Assembly: GCA_037444305.1 (NCBI GenBank) | Contig: JBBIMP010000047.1 | Coordinates: 1-37,296 of the forward strand | Direction of reading: 5' to 3' | Length of the DNA: 37,296 bases | DNA from: JBBIMP01 sp037444305 | Lineage (GTDB): Bacteria; Acidobacteriota; UBA6911 | Shown: piece by piece, positions 8,664 through 17,438 of the stretch | Layout: each line of letters begins with the position of its first letter | Position numbering within the stretch: position 1 is the first letter of the stretch | Position numbers and translations under genes: made by a program | The notes under the pieces: generated by a model | What the model was told of the DNA's origin: nothing | The model's database searches: none | Seen by the model: only the letters and a program-made list of their open reading frames with translations

Positions 8664-9869
8664 TCAATCCGTCTTCGGCGGGGCCTGTTGCAGCGCCTGC
8701 CGGGCGCGTTCCTTGGCGGCCGCCGCGCGCGCCAGAATCTCCTGCTGCGAGGGCAACGACTGCAGAACCTCGCGCGGGATGTCCATCCGCTCGTTCAGGC
8801 GCGTCAGGCATCGCCGGCGCTCCTTCAGCGCCCACTCCTCATCGCGCTCCTCGGAAAAACGCGATCGGGTGCGCTCGCCGCGATCGCGCAGGGTCCGGTC
8901 GATGTCTCCTCCCAGCAGCGCCGAGATATCGGCCTTCATTGACTCGCGCCGGAGGTCGTCCGCGCCGATCTCTCCCCCGTGGATGGGGCCGTGGCGATAC
9001 TTCGGAAACATGATCGCCACCTCGGGGCAGACACGCGAGCAGGCGGGGCAATTCGTCTTGCAGTGGTCCTGGTTCCGGACCTCGATTTTTCCTTCCGGGG
9101 AGACACCGTAGACATCGAACAGGCAGAAGGAAAGGCACTGCAGACAATTGGTGCAACGGGAGTAGTCGATCACCGGGAACCAGGGATGCCATGCTCCGGG
9201 CTCAGGGACCTGTGCCTCTTCTCGAATGGACTCCACGAGAGGAGGGACAGATGCCGCCTCGACCCCCTCGATGTCACGGAACAGGACTTGAACCTGTCCG
9301 CTCATGTCGGTCGCGATCGCCGGCCTCTCCCCGAGGAAACGCCCGAGAACCAGCAGCGTGCCGGATGCGAGCCCGCTCACTCCACCGTCGGCGCGCCTGC
9401 TTGAAACCGCGTACCCGCTTTCGAGCAGGTTTCGCAGGATCGCCGTTCGGTCGGCATCGGCCAGGGGGCGGCTCCCGCCGCCCTCGTAGAGCACCACGCG
9501 AAGAGAGGCGTCGCCCGGGGCTGTCATTGAGGCCTCCTCTGCCACTGCGTCCTCTTTGAGCATCTCCTGCAGGATCGTTTCCGCGGGATCGGTGCGCATG
9601 TTCAGCACTCTGGCGTTCTCCGGCAGCGGTGCGGCGGCAGCGGAAAACAGCCACCGGACGGCCCGAGGATAGCAGGCTGCGATCTTGACGGCGCCGCCGG
9701 CGGACAACTCCCGGAGTTTTGGATCCTTCCGCGCGGACAGCTCACACAGATCGGGGACGACGTCGAAGTCGCGCCTCGAGGCAGAAAGGCGATCCAGCAC
9801 CTCCTCCTTTACCTTGGAGGACACCACCTGGGCATATTTGCAGTGGCAGTAGAGAATTCCGGCCGTCAT
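8664..9869 (-). CDS. Dicluster [4Fe-4S] ferredoxin-domain protein
   Basis: The 401-residue protein has an N-terminal domain starting MTAGILYCHCKYAQVV with Cys8, Cys10 and Cys42, reminiscent of the N-terminal part of HdrA/FdhB-like redox proteins. A middle domain looks like an alpha/beta substrate-binding region (TDMSGQVQVLFRDIEGVE). A ferredoxin module follows: C239-x2-C242-x2-C245-x3-C249 and C270-x3-C274-x2-C277-x3-C281P. The C-terminal ~110 residues are charged and helical. Start at 9869 (AGGAG upstream) is preferred over a GTG at 9887. It lies 14 bp after the GTPase gene and 11 bp before the radical SAM gene. It is most likely the electron carrier or a scaffold for the pathway; the N-terminal domain's ligand is unknown. 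Confidence 0.75.
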   Translation of the reverse strand: MTAGILYCHCKYAQVVSSKVKEEVLDRLSASRRDFDVVPDLCELSARKDPKLRELSAGGAVKIAACYPRAVRWLFSAAAAPLPENARVLNMRTDPAETILQEMLKEDAVAEEASMTAPGDASLRVVLYEGGGSRPLADADRTAILRNLLESGYAVSSRRADGGVSGLASGTLLVLGRFLGERPAIATDMSGQVQVLFRDIEGVEAASVPPLVESIREEAQVPEPGAWHPWFPVIDYSRCTNCLQCLSFCLFDVYGVSPEGKIEVRNQDHCKTNCPACSRVCPEVAIMFPKYRHGPIHGGEIGADDLRRESMKADISALLGGDIDRTLRDRGERTRSRFSEERDEEWALKERRRCLTRLNERMDIPREVLQSLPSQQEILARAAAAKERARQALQQAPPKTD

Positions 9870-9883
9870 GCCTGCTCTCCTAC

Positions 9884-11053
9884 TCACGCTCCGCTGCCGT
9901 CCTGGTTTTGAAAAATCTCGCCACCATCCTTTGCCTGTTCCTGCAGCCCCGCCATCCGGTGCGTCGGAACCGGACGTGCCGGCCGGAAATGCTCCATGTG
10001 CTCTATCCGGGCGTCCACTCCTCCTGCCCGGACCGCAGATTCCTGCAGCGACCGGAGGACGATGCCACGGAGCTCTTCCGGATCCGACTCCGCCCGCAGG
10101 TTGAGAATGAGCTCTCCTCTCTCCAGCGGCGCCTGAAGGCGATGTGACTGTTCCGGCTCAGCATCGCCGCGTACGAGATTGCAGACGCCGATGTCGCCGC
10201 CGTCCTCGTCCGGAGACAGTGTCATTTTCAGATGCGCAACCTCATAGTCCCCGGCAAGGAGGCCCCGGCCTATGCGGTGCGCAAGGTCGCACAACAACGC
10301 GTTCCCGTCGAAGGCCGCACTGCCCGACAGGAGCACCGTGCAATTCAGCCAGCCTAGCAGCGCCTCCCCCTCGGCGTATAGCTCGTAGTCGAGCTCTGGA
10401 GCATTGACCGAGCCCAACTCGCGGCCCAGGATGCGATCGAACCATGGCTCCAATCCGTTCCCGTTGCGCGCGGAGATCACGAATATTTCGGCTTGCGGGT
10501 GCTCGCTCGCCAGCACCGATCTCAGGCATTCCAGCCGATCGGGAGCCAACAGGTCCGCCTTGTTGATCACGATGGTCTCCGCCTCCTCGAGCTGCTTCCG
10601 ATACACGTAAAGCACCTTGGACGAGAACGCCCTGCCTTCCTCCAGTCCCAGGATCCGAAGGGCGCGCAGCGGATCGACCAGAACGGAAAGCGGGGCGATC
10701 CTGAAGCTGTCCCCGTACATGCGGCGGAGCGGGTAGCTGACGGTGGCCTTGAGATCGGTGCAGCTGCCGACCGGCTCGGCGATAAACGCCTCGGGCCGGG
10801 CAGCAACGGACAATCGTTTGGAAGCCTCCAGGAGCGAATTGAACTTGCAGCAGAAGCAACCGCCGGTGATCTCCTCCACGGGGAATCCCCGCGAGCGGAG
10901 CAGAGCCGAGTCGACGAGGCCGTAGCTCTGATCGTTCGTGATCAAACCGACTCGGAGGCCGGAGCCGCGCAGGCGCCGGGCGAGTTTGAGGATGGCCGTG
11001 GTCTTGCCCGCTCCGAGAAAGCCCCCGATCATGATGTAATTGGCTTTGCTCAA
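9884..11053 (-). CDS. CobW/COG0523-family G3E GTPase
   Basis: The 389-residue protein shows the G3E hallmarks: Walker A GGFLGAGKTT at residues 10-19, the metal-binding GGCFCC at 64-69, and the guanine-specificity NKAD at 164-167. The rest is a CobW C-terminal-like domain and a His-containing tail. Family members insert or deliver metals (Zn, Co, Ni, Fe) to client proteins, using GTP hydrolysis. The ATG at 11053 overlaps the stop of the upstream GcvH-like gene by 4 bp (ATGA), so translation is probably coupled. In this operon it may load a metal into the cyclase-fold proteins or the DUF116 part, which is inference. The client metal cannot be told from sequence. Confidence 0.88.
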   Translation of the reverse strand: MSKANYIMIGGFLGAGKTTAILKLARRLRGSGLRVGLITNDQSYGLVDSALLRSRGFPVEEITGGCFCCKFNSLLEASKRLSVAARPEAFIAEPVGSCTDLKATVSYPLRRMYGDSFRIAPLSVLVDPLRALRILGLEEGRAFSSKVLYVYRKQLEEAETIVINKADLLAPDRLECLRSVLASEHPQAEIFVISARNGNGLEPWFDRILGRELGSVNAPELDYELYAEGEALLGWLNCTVLLSGSAAFDGNALLCDLAHRIGRGLLAGDYEVAHLKMTLSPDEDGGDIGVCNLVRGDAEPEQSHRLQAPLERGELILNLRAESDPEELRGIVLRSLQESAVRAGGVDARIEHMEHFRPARPVPTHRMAGLQEQAKDGGEIFQNQDGSGA

Positions 11054-11520
11054 TCCGCTTGCCCTCCGGATTGCTGCTCGAGCATGCGGTCGATCGTCGC
11101 ATCGAGCATCCCGATATAGCCCTCTACGCCGACGCTCGCAGACTCCGGCGCCCCTTTCACCCGATAAAGCCAGCCTCGATCATAGGGCTCCGTGTCGATC
11201 AACGCCACATCCTCTTCCAGCTCGGGGTTGGTTCCGGCGAATTCACCCTTGAGGATGCAGAACAGATCCGTCACGGCTTTGAATCCTTCCACCCAGCCGA
11301 TCGTTTGGCCGATCTCGACCGGATCTCCTTCGCGAACGTCGAAGCCGAAGTCGACCAGGTCTCCCAGCATCCTGGTGGCGAATTCCGTAAAACCCACTCG
11401 CCACACTCCCGGAGATTCCTCGGCGAGCCACTGATGCGATGCGGTATACCGGCTTCCGGCCGGCAGCCGCGTCGAAAAGCGACAGCGTTTGTAGTCAACT
11501 GTCTCCTGCGTCTTCGGCAT
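11050..11520 (-). CDS. GcvH-like lipoyl-carrier protein
   Basis: The 156-residue protein resembles glycine cleavage H protein (TASHQWLAEESPGVWRVGFTEFA; LGDLVDFGFDVREGDPV). The expected lipoyl-lysine is K81 within GWVEGFKAVTDLFCILKGEF, in the same place as the GcvH ESVKA lysine. It is somewhat longer than GcvH (about 130). No gcvT or gcvP is present in the window. GcvH paralogues without the glycine cleavage system are known as lipoate-binding proteins (LbpA) in the sHdr sulfur pathway, but no sHdr genes are here. It is the first gene of the seven-gene operon and overlaps the GTPase start by 4 bp. No strong ribosome binding site is seen before the ATG at 11520. Confidence 0.82.
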   Translation of the reverse strand: MPKTQETVDYKRCRFSTRLPAGSRYTASHQWLAEESPGVWRVGFTEFATRMLGDLVDFGFDVREGDPVEIGQTIGWVEGFKAVTDLFCILKGEFAGTNPELEEDVALIDTEPYDRGWLYRVKGAPESASVGVEGYIGMLDATIDRMLEQQSGGQAD

Positions 11521-11584
11521 CGGATCTGTCAGCTTCGGAGTTCCCGGATCGAAAAGGCAGTAGTTTTCTTTTTCGTAGTGAAAG

Positions 11585-11614
11585 AGAATAGCACAGGACA
11601 GCCGTGGACGTCAT
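11585..11614 (-). promoter_or_regulatory. Candidate promoter of the terpenoid-redox operon
   Basis: Reading the minus strand, ATGACG (11614-11609) and TATTCT (11590-11585) are separated by 18 bp. The -10 box is extended by TGC. It lies about 65 bp before the GcvH-like start. It is a visual match only, without experimental support. Confidence 0.35.
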
Positions 11615-11862
11615 GCGGAATCCCGCGCGGCAAGCCGGATGGATGGGGCTTTTTCCGCCCGGTGGGCGCTTCCGCCCCGCGCATCAAGTCAAACTGGCCC
11701 AGGCGCGCCACAGAAGGATTGATCTCCAGGTTCTTCAGCTGAATCTGGGGGTGAAATCACTCCGCAGAGGCCTTCAGGCTTACGGGATTCATCGTTTTCG
11801 TCCCAATCCCGATGTCGTCCAGGAAATCGCTCACGCCAATAAAGCCGCCAGGGAGGTGATAA

Positions 11863-12021
11863 GGCAGGTATGCCACGGAGCTATTCCCCGGTTTGGATCT
11901 TGCCAACTTCGTTGGGACGGTGCAGGGGACGGTGTCCGGCGGATCGCAGGTGGTTGTCACGGCCGTGCGCTTCAACGCCGATCTGAGCGTCCTGTCAAGT
12001 CTCCCTGTGGGACGCCGGTAA
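11863..12021 (+). pseudogene. C-terminal remnant of an exported Acidobacteriota-type protein
   Basis: In one frame the segment reads RYATELFPGLDLANFVG, then GTVQGTVSGGSQVVVTAVRF, and ends LSSLPVGRR before TAA. This beta-strand ending (SGG...AVRFN...LPV) is typical of C-termini of large exported proteins with repeated Ig-like domains in this phylum. It is preceded by in-frame stops at 11857 and 11860, so only the tail survives. The bases from 11600 to 11862 show no recognisable coding sequence. Confidence 0.4.
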
Positions 12022-12114
12022 CAGGTCCCAGAGTTTGAGGCGCCGCCGGACTCTCTCCGATGACGCCGGGTGCGTCGATCAGGCTCACGAACTTCAGCCG
12101 GAGGAAGCAGCACC

Positions 12115-12270
12115 GGCAGAGCACAGGATCGGCTTCATCTTATCGATCCATTAACTTGCCCCCAATGCGGCAGCTGTTTACGCCTCATCAGTTTCATCGA
12201 CAGCCCGCGCATCATCGAAAAGATCCTGCGACACCTAAAGCTCTGGGATCTCCCCGGGCGCTCACCCCCG
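12115..12270 (+). pseudogene. C-terminal tail of an IS91-like transposase (relic)
   Basis: The frame reads LIDPLTCPQCGSCLRLISF and then DSPRIIEKILRHLKLWD. This matches the C-terminal CPxCG zinc-binding tail of IS91/Y2-type transposases (consensus DPLxCPxCGGxMRIISFIxDPxVIxxILRHL). No catalytic part is present upstream, so it is a relic. A second independent relic of the same tail is at 25270-25400, in the same orientation. Confidence 0.55.
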
Positions 12271-12568
12271 TTTCGGCGTTGCACCACCCGTGTGCGCGTA
12301 CATGAACCTGTCACTGGCTAGACCTTCCGGGGCGGGCTTCGCACCCGCCAGGCAGACACGACCTTGCTCGGTCGCTTCCGTTCATCCGCGTTATTCGCCG
12401 GCCCGTCTTCAATCCAACCCTTCCTGCACAGTCGCGCCTCAGCGGCACTGTGACCATCCCGTGACATTTGGCGACTCCAGTTATGCTAACTTGCCTTCCG
12501 TGTCGAACCCAGGTTGCAGCAACACAGACTCGTCGGCGCTGCCGGCCAGTACCCTTGAAGATGGAACG

Positions 12569-13627
12569 ATGAATGCCCGGGAGCGTTTTCTCACTGCCTG
12601 TCGGGGCGGGATGCCCGATCGACCGCCGGTTTGGATCATGCGCCAGGCTGGACGCAGCTTGCCCGAATATCGAGAACTCCGTTCCCGCTTTTCCTTTTGG
12701 GAAGTGTGTCGCGCTCCGGAACTGGCTGCCGAAGTCAGCCTTCAGCCCCTGCGTCGCTTTCCCCTGGATGCGGCGATTGTCTTCAGCGACATCCTGGTGG
12801 TGCCGGCAGCCATGGGACAGACGGTGGAGATCTTTCCCGAGATGAGTCTGGACCCACCGGTCCATGGTCTCACAGAAGTCGCCCGATTTCGGAGCCCGGA
12901 GACAACGCACGCGCTCGGCTATGTAGCCGAGGCCATTCGCATCGTACGCCGTGAACTCGGCCGGGAAAGAGCTTTGCTCGGTTTTTCGGGGGCGCCTTTT
13001 ACCTTGGCTTGTTACATGATCGAAGGTGGAAGCAGCCGATACTTCCGGCGCACCAAGGAAATGATGTACCGCGATCGCGTCTCTTTCGACACCTTGATGG
13101 ACAGAGTCTCGGCCGTCGTCGCCGACTACCTTGAGCTGCAGGTTGAGGCTTCGGCAGACGCCGTGCAGCTTTTCGACACCTGGGCCGGTGAACTCTCGGC
13201 CAGGGACTACCGGGAATACGTCCTCCCGCATGTACAGGGCATTGTAGACCGGCTTCACAAGAGAGGGACTCCGGTCATTTACTACATCAACGGCATGAGC
13301 CACCTGCTCGAAGCCGCGCACGACTGCGGCGCTGACGTCCTCGGCCTGGATTGGCGAATCGACCTCATCGAGGCTTGCAGCCGTCTCGGTTCCCCACGGC
13401 CCGCCGTGCAAGGGAATCTGGATCCGGGAGTGCTTTTCGCTCCGGAAGCCACTATCCGAATGAAGGTATTTGACATGGTCGATGCAACGCAAGGTCGTGG
13501 GCACATCGCCAATCTTGGGCACGGGCTTCTGCCCGACACGCCGCTGGAAGGGATCGACGCTTTCGTTCGGGCTGTCGTCGACACGGGCAAGGTGCCTCGA
13601 AACTCGATGGAGAGCTATGCAGGATAG
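12569..13627 (+). CDS. hemE: Uroporphyrinogen III decarboxylase
   Basis: The 352-residue protein shows the HemE N-terminal signature PVWIMRQAGRSLPEYRELR, the ILVVPAAMGQTVEIFP region, GFSGAPFTLACYMIEGG, and the C-terminal VQGNLDPGVLFAPE and NLGHGLLPDTPLE segments. It decarboxylates uroporphyrinogen III to coproporphyrinogen III in the cytoplasm. I place the start at the ATG at 12569, because homology begins right after it (NARERFLTACRG); the frame is open further upstream through relic DNA. It is first in a tightly packed heme cluster and overlaps hemN by 11 bp. Confidence 0.95.
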   Translation: MNARERFLTACRGGMPDRPPVWIMRQAGRSLPEYRELRSRFSFWEVCRAPELAAEVSLQPLRRFPLDAAIVFSDILVVPAAMGQTVEIFPEMSLDPPVHGLTEVARFRSPETTHALGYVAEAIRIVRRELGRERALLGFSGAPFTLACYMIEGGSSRYFRRTKEMMYRDRVSFDTLMDRVSAVVADYLELQVEASADAVQLFDTWAGELSARDYREYVLPHVQGIVDRLHKRGTPVIYYINGMSHLLEAAHDCGADVLGLDWRIDLIEACSRLGSPRPAVQGNLDPGVLFAPEATIRMKVFDMVDATQGRGHIANLGHGLLPDTPLEGIDAFVRAVVDTGKVPRNSMESYAG

Positions 13628-15035
13628 TCGATCCCGTCGCATCGACAGCCGCGAATCTGCGGTCGTCAGTCCCTCCACGATTCCACGGGAGCTGCTGCTG
13701 AGATATCAGCGGAGCGGACCACGCTATACCAGCTACCCTACCACCCTGCAGTTCAGGGATGATTTCAAAGAGGCCGCAATCCTGGACTGCTGGAGAAAGT
13801 CAAATGGACCGCATCGAGGCCTCTCGTTATACGTCCACATCCCGTTCTGCCGGACACGATGTCTGTATTGCGGCTGTCACACGACAACCGGCGCAGACAC
13901 CGAAGCCGTGGATGTCTACATCAAGGCGCTGCAGGCCGAAGCCGACAGCTACGCAGGCATGCTGGACTTTGAGCGACCCGTCCTCCAGTTGGCCGTCGGC
14001 GGGGGTACACCGACGTTTTTGAGGCCGGTGCAGATGCGCCGGCTGATTGAGGCCCTGTCGCGTCTTCTTCATCTCGCACCGGAGGGTGAACGTTCCGTCG
14101 AAATCGATCCCCGGCGGGTGGACTGCGCGTACCTGGATTTGTTGATCGAGCTCGGGTTCAATCGTTTCAGTTTCGGCGTCCAGGACCTCGATCAGGAAGT
14201 CCAGCGCATGGTAGGGCGTCAGATGGCTGAGGAGCACCTGGCCCGGCTTCTCTGCCATCTGCATCGTCGGGCTGCCGATGCCGTCAATCTTGACCTAATA
14301 TATGGACTTCCCGGCCAGTCACCGGAGTCGTTCGCCCGCACTGTCGATCGTATCGCGGCGCTTCGGCCGTCGCGGATCGCAATCTTCGGCTACGCCCACG
14401 TCCCCTGGGTGAGCCCACATCAGCGCGCCCTGGAAAGCTACCATTTGCCCGACGCTGATGAACGAACCGCTTTGTTCGGCGTGGCGTGCGACCGGCTCGC
14501 CGCGGCCGGCTACGTTCACATAGGGATGGACCATTTCGCCCGTCCGGAAGACGAGCTGGTCCAGGCGCTTGAGGATGGCACACTTACGCGGAACTTCATG
14601 GGCTACACTACCCAACGTGGTTTGGATCTGTTGGGACTGGGAGCCTCGGCGATTTCCTCCGTCGGCGGCACGTATACCCAGAACGTGAAGGAAATCGACG
14701 AGTACATCCGCCGAAACGGCCGATCGAAGTGGGCCAAGGCTCTCGTGTTGACGCCCGAGGACGAGTTGCGCCGCGCTCTGATCCTGGACCTGTTCTGCAA
14801 TCTGTGGTTGGACATCCCCGCCCTCGAGAGCGCGCGCGGGATCAATTTCTTCACCCACTTCGAGCGCGAACTTCAGGCGCTGCGACTGCTGGAACAGGAT
14901 GGCCTGGTCTCCATTTCTACGCACTCGATCTCCGTGACCAGGATGGGCCGATTCTTCATTCGCAACATCTGCATGTGCTTTGACGAGTACCTCTCGTCAG
15001 CGGAAGGCAATGGGAGGTATTCGAAGACCATTTGA
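13617..15035 (+). CDS. hemN: Oxygen-independent coproporphyrinogen III oxidase
   Basis: The 472-residue radical SAM protein contains YVHIPFC and CRTRCLYCGC (C-x3-C-x2-C-x-C, the HemN arrangement), GGGTPTFL, RFSFGVQDLDQEVQ, and the late DHFARPEDEL and NFMGYTTQRG motifs. It oxidatively decarboxylates coproporphyrinogen III to protoporphyrinogen IX without oxygen, using SAM. The ATG at 13617 overlaps the end of hemE and has GGAGAG upstream. The full HemN length is retained, so it is a true coproporphyrinogen dehydrogenase rather than HemW. Its presence fits anaerobic growth. Confidence 0.95.
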   Translation: MQDSRSRRIDSRESAVVSPSTIPRELLLRYQRSGPRYTSYPTTLQFRDDFKEAAILDCWRKSNGPHRGLSLYVHIPFCRTRCLYCGCHTTTGADTEAVDVYIKALQAEADSYAGMLDFERPVLQLAVGGGTPTFLRPVQMRRLIEALSRLLHLAPEGERSVEIDPRRVDCAYLDLLIELGFNRFSFGVQDLDQEVQRMVGRQMAEEHLARLLCHLHRRAADAVNLDLIYGLPGQSPESFARTVDRIAALRPSRIAIFGYAHVPWVSPHQRALESYHLPDADERTALFGVACDRLAAAGYVHIGMDHFARPEDELVQALEDGTLTRNFMGYTTQRGLDLLGLGASAISSVGGTYTQNVKEIDEYIRRNGRSKWAKALVLTPEDELRRALILDLFCNLWLDIPALESARGINFFTHFERELQALRLLEQDGLVSISTHSISVTRMGRFFIRNICMCFDEYLSSAEGNGRYSKTI

Positions 15036-15066
15036 GATGTTGGGTCTGAGCCACAAAGAGAACCTT

Positions 15067-16038
15067 ATGCACGCTAATGGGGACAACGCTCGTGGAGTGT
15101 TGCTCCTGGCCATGGGTGGGCCATCCTCTCCAGACGAGGTGCAGCCGTATCTGACCGAGCTGTTCTCGGATCCCTGGATGATCCGCCTGCCGTTCGGGCG
15201 GCTTTACCGGCGATCCTTGGCTCGATGGATCGCATCCCGCAGGGCGCCTGCGTCACGGGAACGCTATCGCATCATTGGAGGAGCTTCTCCTATCTTGGCG
15301 GAAACCCGGCGCTTGGCCGGCGGCTTGGAGTCCAAACTGGCGATGCCGACGACTTTCGCCATGCGCTATTCGAAGCCTCGGATCGGCGAAGCACTGGCCG
15401 ATCTGGCCGATCGAGGGGTCGTCAGACTGGTGGTTGTTCCACTCCATCCCCAGTATTCATGGGCAACCACGCGATCTGCGCTGGACGATCTGAGTCGTCA
15501 GCTCGGAGGACGTTTCTCCCACGTCGTGGTTTCGGACCATCACGACCATCCTGGCTTCATCCGATCACTGGCTCTGCAGACGAAGAAAGCCCTGCGCGGA
15601 GTTGAGTCCGTGAGCCAAGTGCACCTCCTTTTCTGTGCTCACAGCATTCCGTTGCGGCAAGTCGCGAAGGGCGATCCCTACGTCCCACAGGTCCGACGCA
15701 CTGCGGCGTTTTTGGCTCAGGAGGCCGGCGATGGACTTCCCTGGACGTTGGCTTTCCAGAGCCGTGTCGGCCCCCTGCGCTGGCAGGGACCCAGTCTGGA
15801 GGAAGCCCTCGCCGATATTCGGACTTCCAACGCAGATACACTGGTCGTCCAGCCCATCACCTTTTCAACCGAGAATCTGGAGACGCTCTACGACCTTGAC
15901 GTCGATTTTCGGGCGCAGTGTCTCGAAGCCGGCATCCGCTCTTATCGACGGGCGGCCGCGCCGGGAGCCTCATCCGTCTATCTGGACGCCCTGGCCGACA
16001 TGGTTCGGAAGGCCCTGGCAAGCTGGGAGGGACAGTGA
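15067..16038 (+). CDS. hemH: Ferrochelatase
   Basis: The 323-residue protein begins ARGVLLLAMGGPSSPDEV and contains YRIIGGASPI, PLHPQYSWATTRSA, and the metal-binding His in FCAHSIPLRQV. The late motif reads FSTENLETLYDLD; most ferrochelatases have (S)DHxETL here, so the His is replaced but the key Glu is kept. It inserts Fe(II) into the porphyrin, completing heme. The ATG at 15067 is preferred (AAAGAGA upstream); an in-frame ATG at 15037 is possible. Its TGA overlaps the hemY ATG (TGATG). Confidence 0.92.
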   Translation: MHANGDNARGVLLLAMGGPSSPDEVQPYLTELFSDPWMIRLPFGRLYRRSLARWIASRRAPASRERYRIIGGASPILAETRRLAGGLESKLAMPTTFAMRYSKPRIGEALADLADRGVVRLVVVPLHPQYSWATTRSALDDLSRQLGGRFSHVVVSDHHDHPGFIRSLALQTKKALRGVESVSQVHLLFCAHSIPLRQVAKGDPYVPQVRRTAAFLAQEAGDGLPWTLAFQSRVGPLRWQGPSLEEALADIRTSNADTLVVQPITFSTENLETLYDLDVDFRAQCLEAGIRSYRRAAAPGASSVYLDALADMVRKALASWEGQ

Positions 16039-17438
16039 TGTACGACGTCATCGTCATAGGCGCCGGAGTCGCCGGTCTCACTTCCGCGCTTCAGCTCGGG
16101 CGACAGGGGCTCTCAGTGCTGATCCTGGAAGCAAACGAGATGCCCGGCGGAAACGTACGCACCTTGCGGCAGGACGGGTTTTGCCTGGAGACAGGGCCAA
16201 GCAGCTTCATGGGCTCTTCTGAGAGTATCTGGAGGCTGGCCGAAAAACTGGATCTTACAGAAGCCGCTGAACCCGTTTCCGCTGCCTCCTCCAGCCGCTA
16301 CATCCTGCGCGATGGCCGGCTTTTGCCGCTGCCGATGGGGCTGGTCTCGTTTGTGCGCACTCCGCTGCTCAGCTTGCGGGCCAAGCTTCGACTTGCGATG
16401 GAGCCTCTGATTGCCGGCGGGGCCAGGGAGGAAGACACAGCCTGGGATTTCTTCTGCCGTCGATTCGGTATTGAAGCCGCCACCTACATCATGTCGCCTT
16501 TTGTCTCAGGCATCTACGCTGGAGATGTGCGTATGCTTGGCGCCAGGGCTGCCTTCCCGAAATTCTGGAGATTTGAACGCGAGTCCGGTTCGATGATCCT
16601 GGGCGCCATCAACTATTTGCGCGCCAAACGTAAACGACTGGCACGGGAGGGACGAAAACCGCGGCGCGGACTGTTCAGCTTCCGAGGCGGACTGGGCAGA
16701 CTCACAGAGCGCCTGGGTGTCGAGTTGCGCGACTCCCTGAGGCTCGGAGTTCGGGTTCGGGCAGTTGCGGCCGCAGCCGGTGGACTGCGCGTGAGAGCCG
16801 AAGTGGGTGAATGGGAGGGCCGCTCCGTCGTAGTGGCTGTCCCTCCGCAGGAAGCCGCAGCACTTATGGAAGGATGCGCGCCCAGGGCAGCGGACCTGCT
16901 GCGTTCGGTGCCCATGGCGCCCGTTACGGTGGTGCACTGGAGCGCTGCGGACGGGGAAAAACTCCCCAGCGGTTTTGGCTTCCTGGTGCCGCGTCTTTGC
17001 GGACTGCGCACCTTGGGCACCATCTTCAGCTCGCAGCTCTTCACCGACCGCACCCCCCAGGGGATCCCCTTGCTCTCCTCCTTCTGCGCCGGAATGGCCG
17101 ACCCCGAGGCGATGAAGTTGACGGACCAGGAACTCGCAGATCTGGTGGTCAAAGAACATCGACTCATCTTCGGCATACCCGTGGACGGAGCACGTCTCTT
17201 GCGAGTCTTGTGCTATCCCCACGCCATTCCGCAACTACTCCCGGACCATCCGGAAAGAATCGCAGCCTTGACCGCTGACCTGCATCGACTCCCCGGACTT
17301 TTCTTGGCCGGCAACTACCTGACGGGAGTGGGGATGGAGCATGCCGTGGAGAGCGGATTCTCCGCTGCAAGCCAGGCTGCGTACTTCCTCGCGACGAAAC
17401 CTGGTGAGAAATCCAGGCTGCGGGAGGGCGCACGATGA
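16038..17438 (+). CDS. hemY: FAD-dependent protoporphyrinogen/coproporphyrinogen oxidase (HemY/HemG type)
   Basis: The 466-residue flavoprotein starts with a dinucleotide-binding fold VIVIGAGVAGLTSALQLG and LEANEMPGGNVRT, then FCLETGPSSFMGSS, and has the C-terminal FAD contact LFLAGNYLTGVGMEHAVESG. It oxidises protoporphyrinogen IX (or coproporphyrinogen) to the porphyrin. With hemN before it, the protoporphyrin-dependent branch is likely, since HemN produces protoporphyrinogen. Start at 16038 has GGAGGG upstream and overlaps the hemH stop by 1 bp. Its stop overlaps hemA (ATGA). Confidence 0.92.
   Translation: MYDVIVIGAGVAGLTSALQLGRQGLSVLILEANEMPGGNVRTLRQDGFCLETGPSSFMGSSESIWRLAEKLDLTEAAEPVSAASSSRYILRDGRLLPLPMGLVSFVRTPLLSLRAKLRLAMEPLIAGGAREEDTAWDFFCRRFGIEAATYIMSPFVSGIYAGDVRMLGARAAFPKFWRFERESGSMILGAINYLRAKRKRLAREGRKPRRGLFSFRGGLGRLTERLGVELRDSLRLGVRVRAVAAAAGGLRVRAEVGEWEGRSVVVAVPPQEAAALMEGCAPRAADLLRSVPMAPVTVVHWSAADGEKLPSGFGFLVPRLCGLRTLGTIFSSQLFTDRTPQGIPLLSSFCAGMADPEAMKLTDQELADLVVKEHRLIFGIPVDGARLLRVLCYPHAIPQLLPDHPERIAALTADLHRLPGLFLAGNYLTGVGMEHAVESGFSAASQAAYFLATKPGEKSRLREGAR

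Noticed and set aside
5787..9111. Very long plus-strand frames opposite the synthase and radical SAM genes
   Set aside because: Long open antisense frames are expected in GC-rich codons; the translations lack motifs, whereas the minus-strand genes have catalytic residues and ribosome sites.
12461..12487. Possible hemE promoter GTGACA...TATGCT
   Set aside because: The spacer is only 15 bp and the boxes are weak, so it was not listed as a feature.
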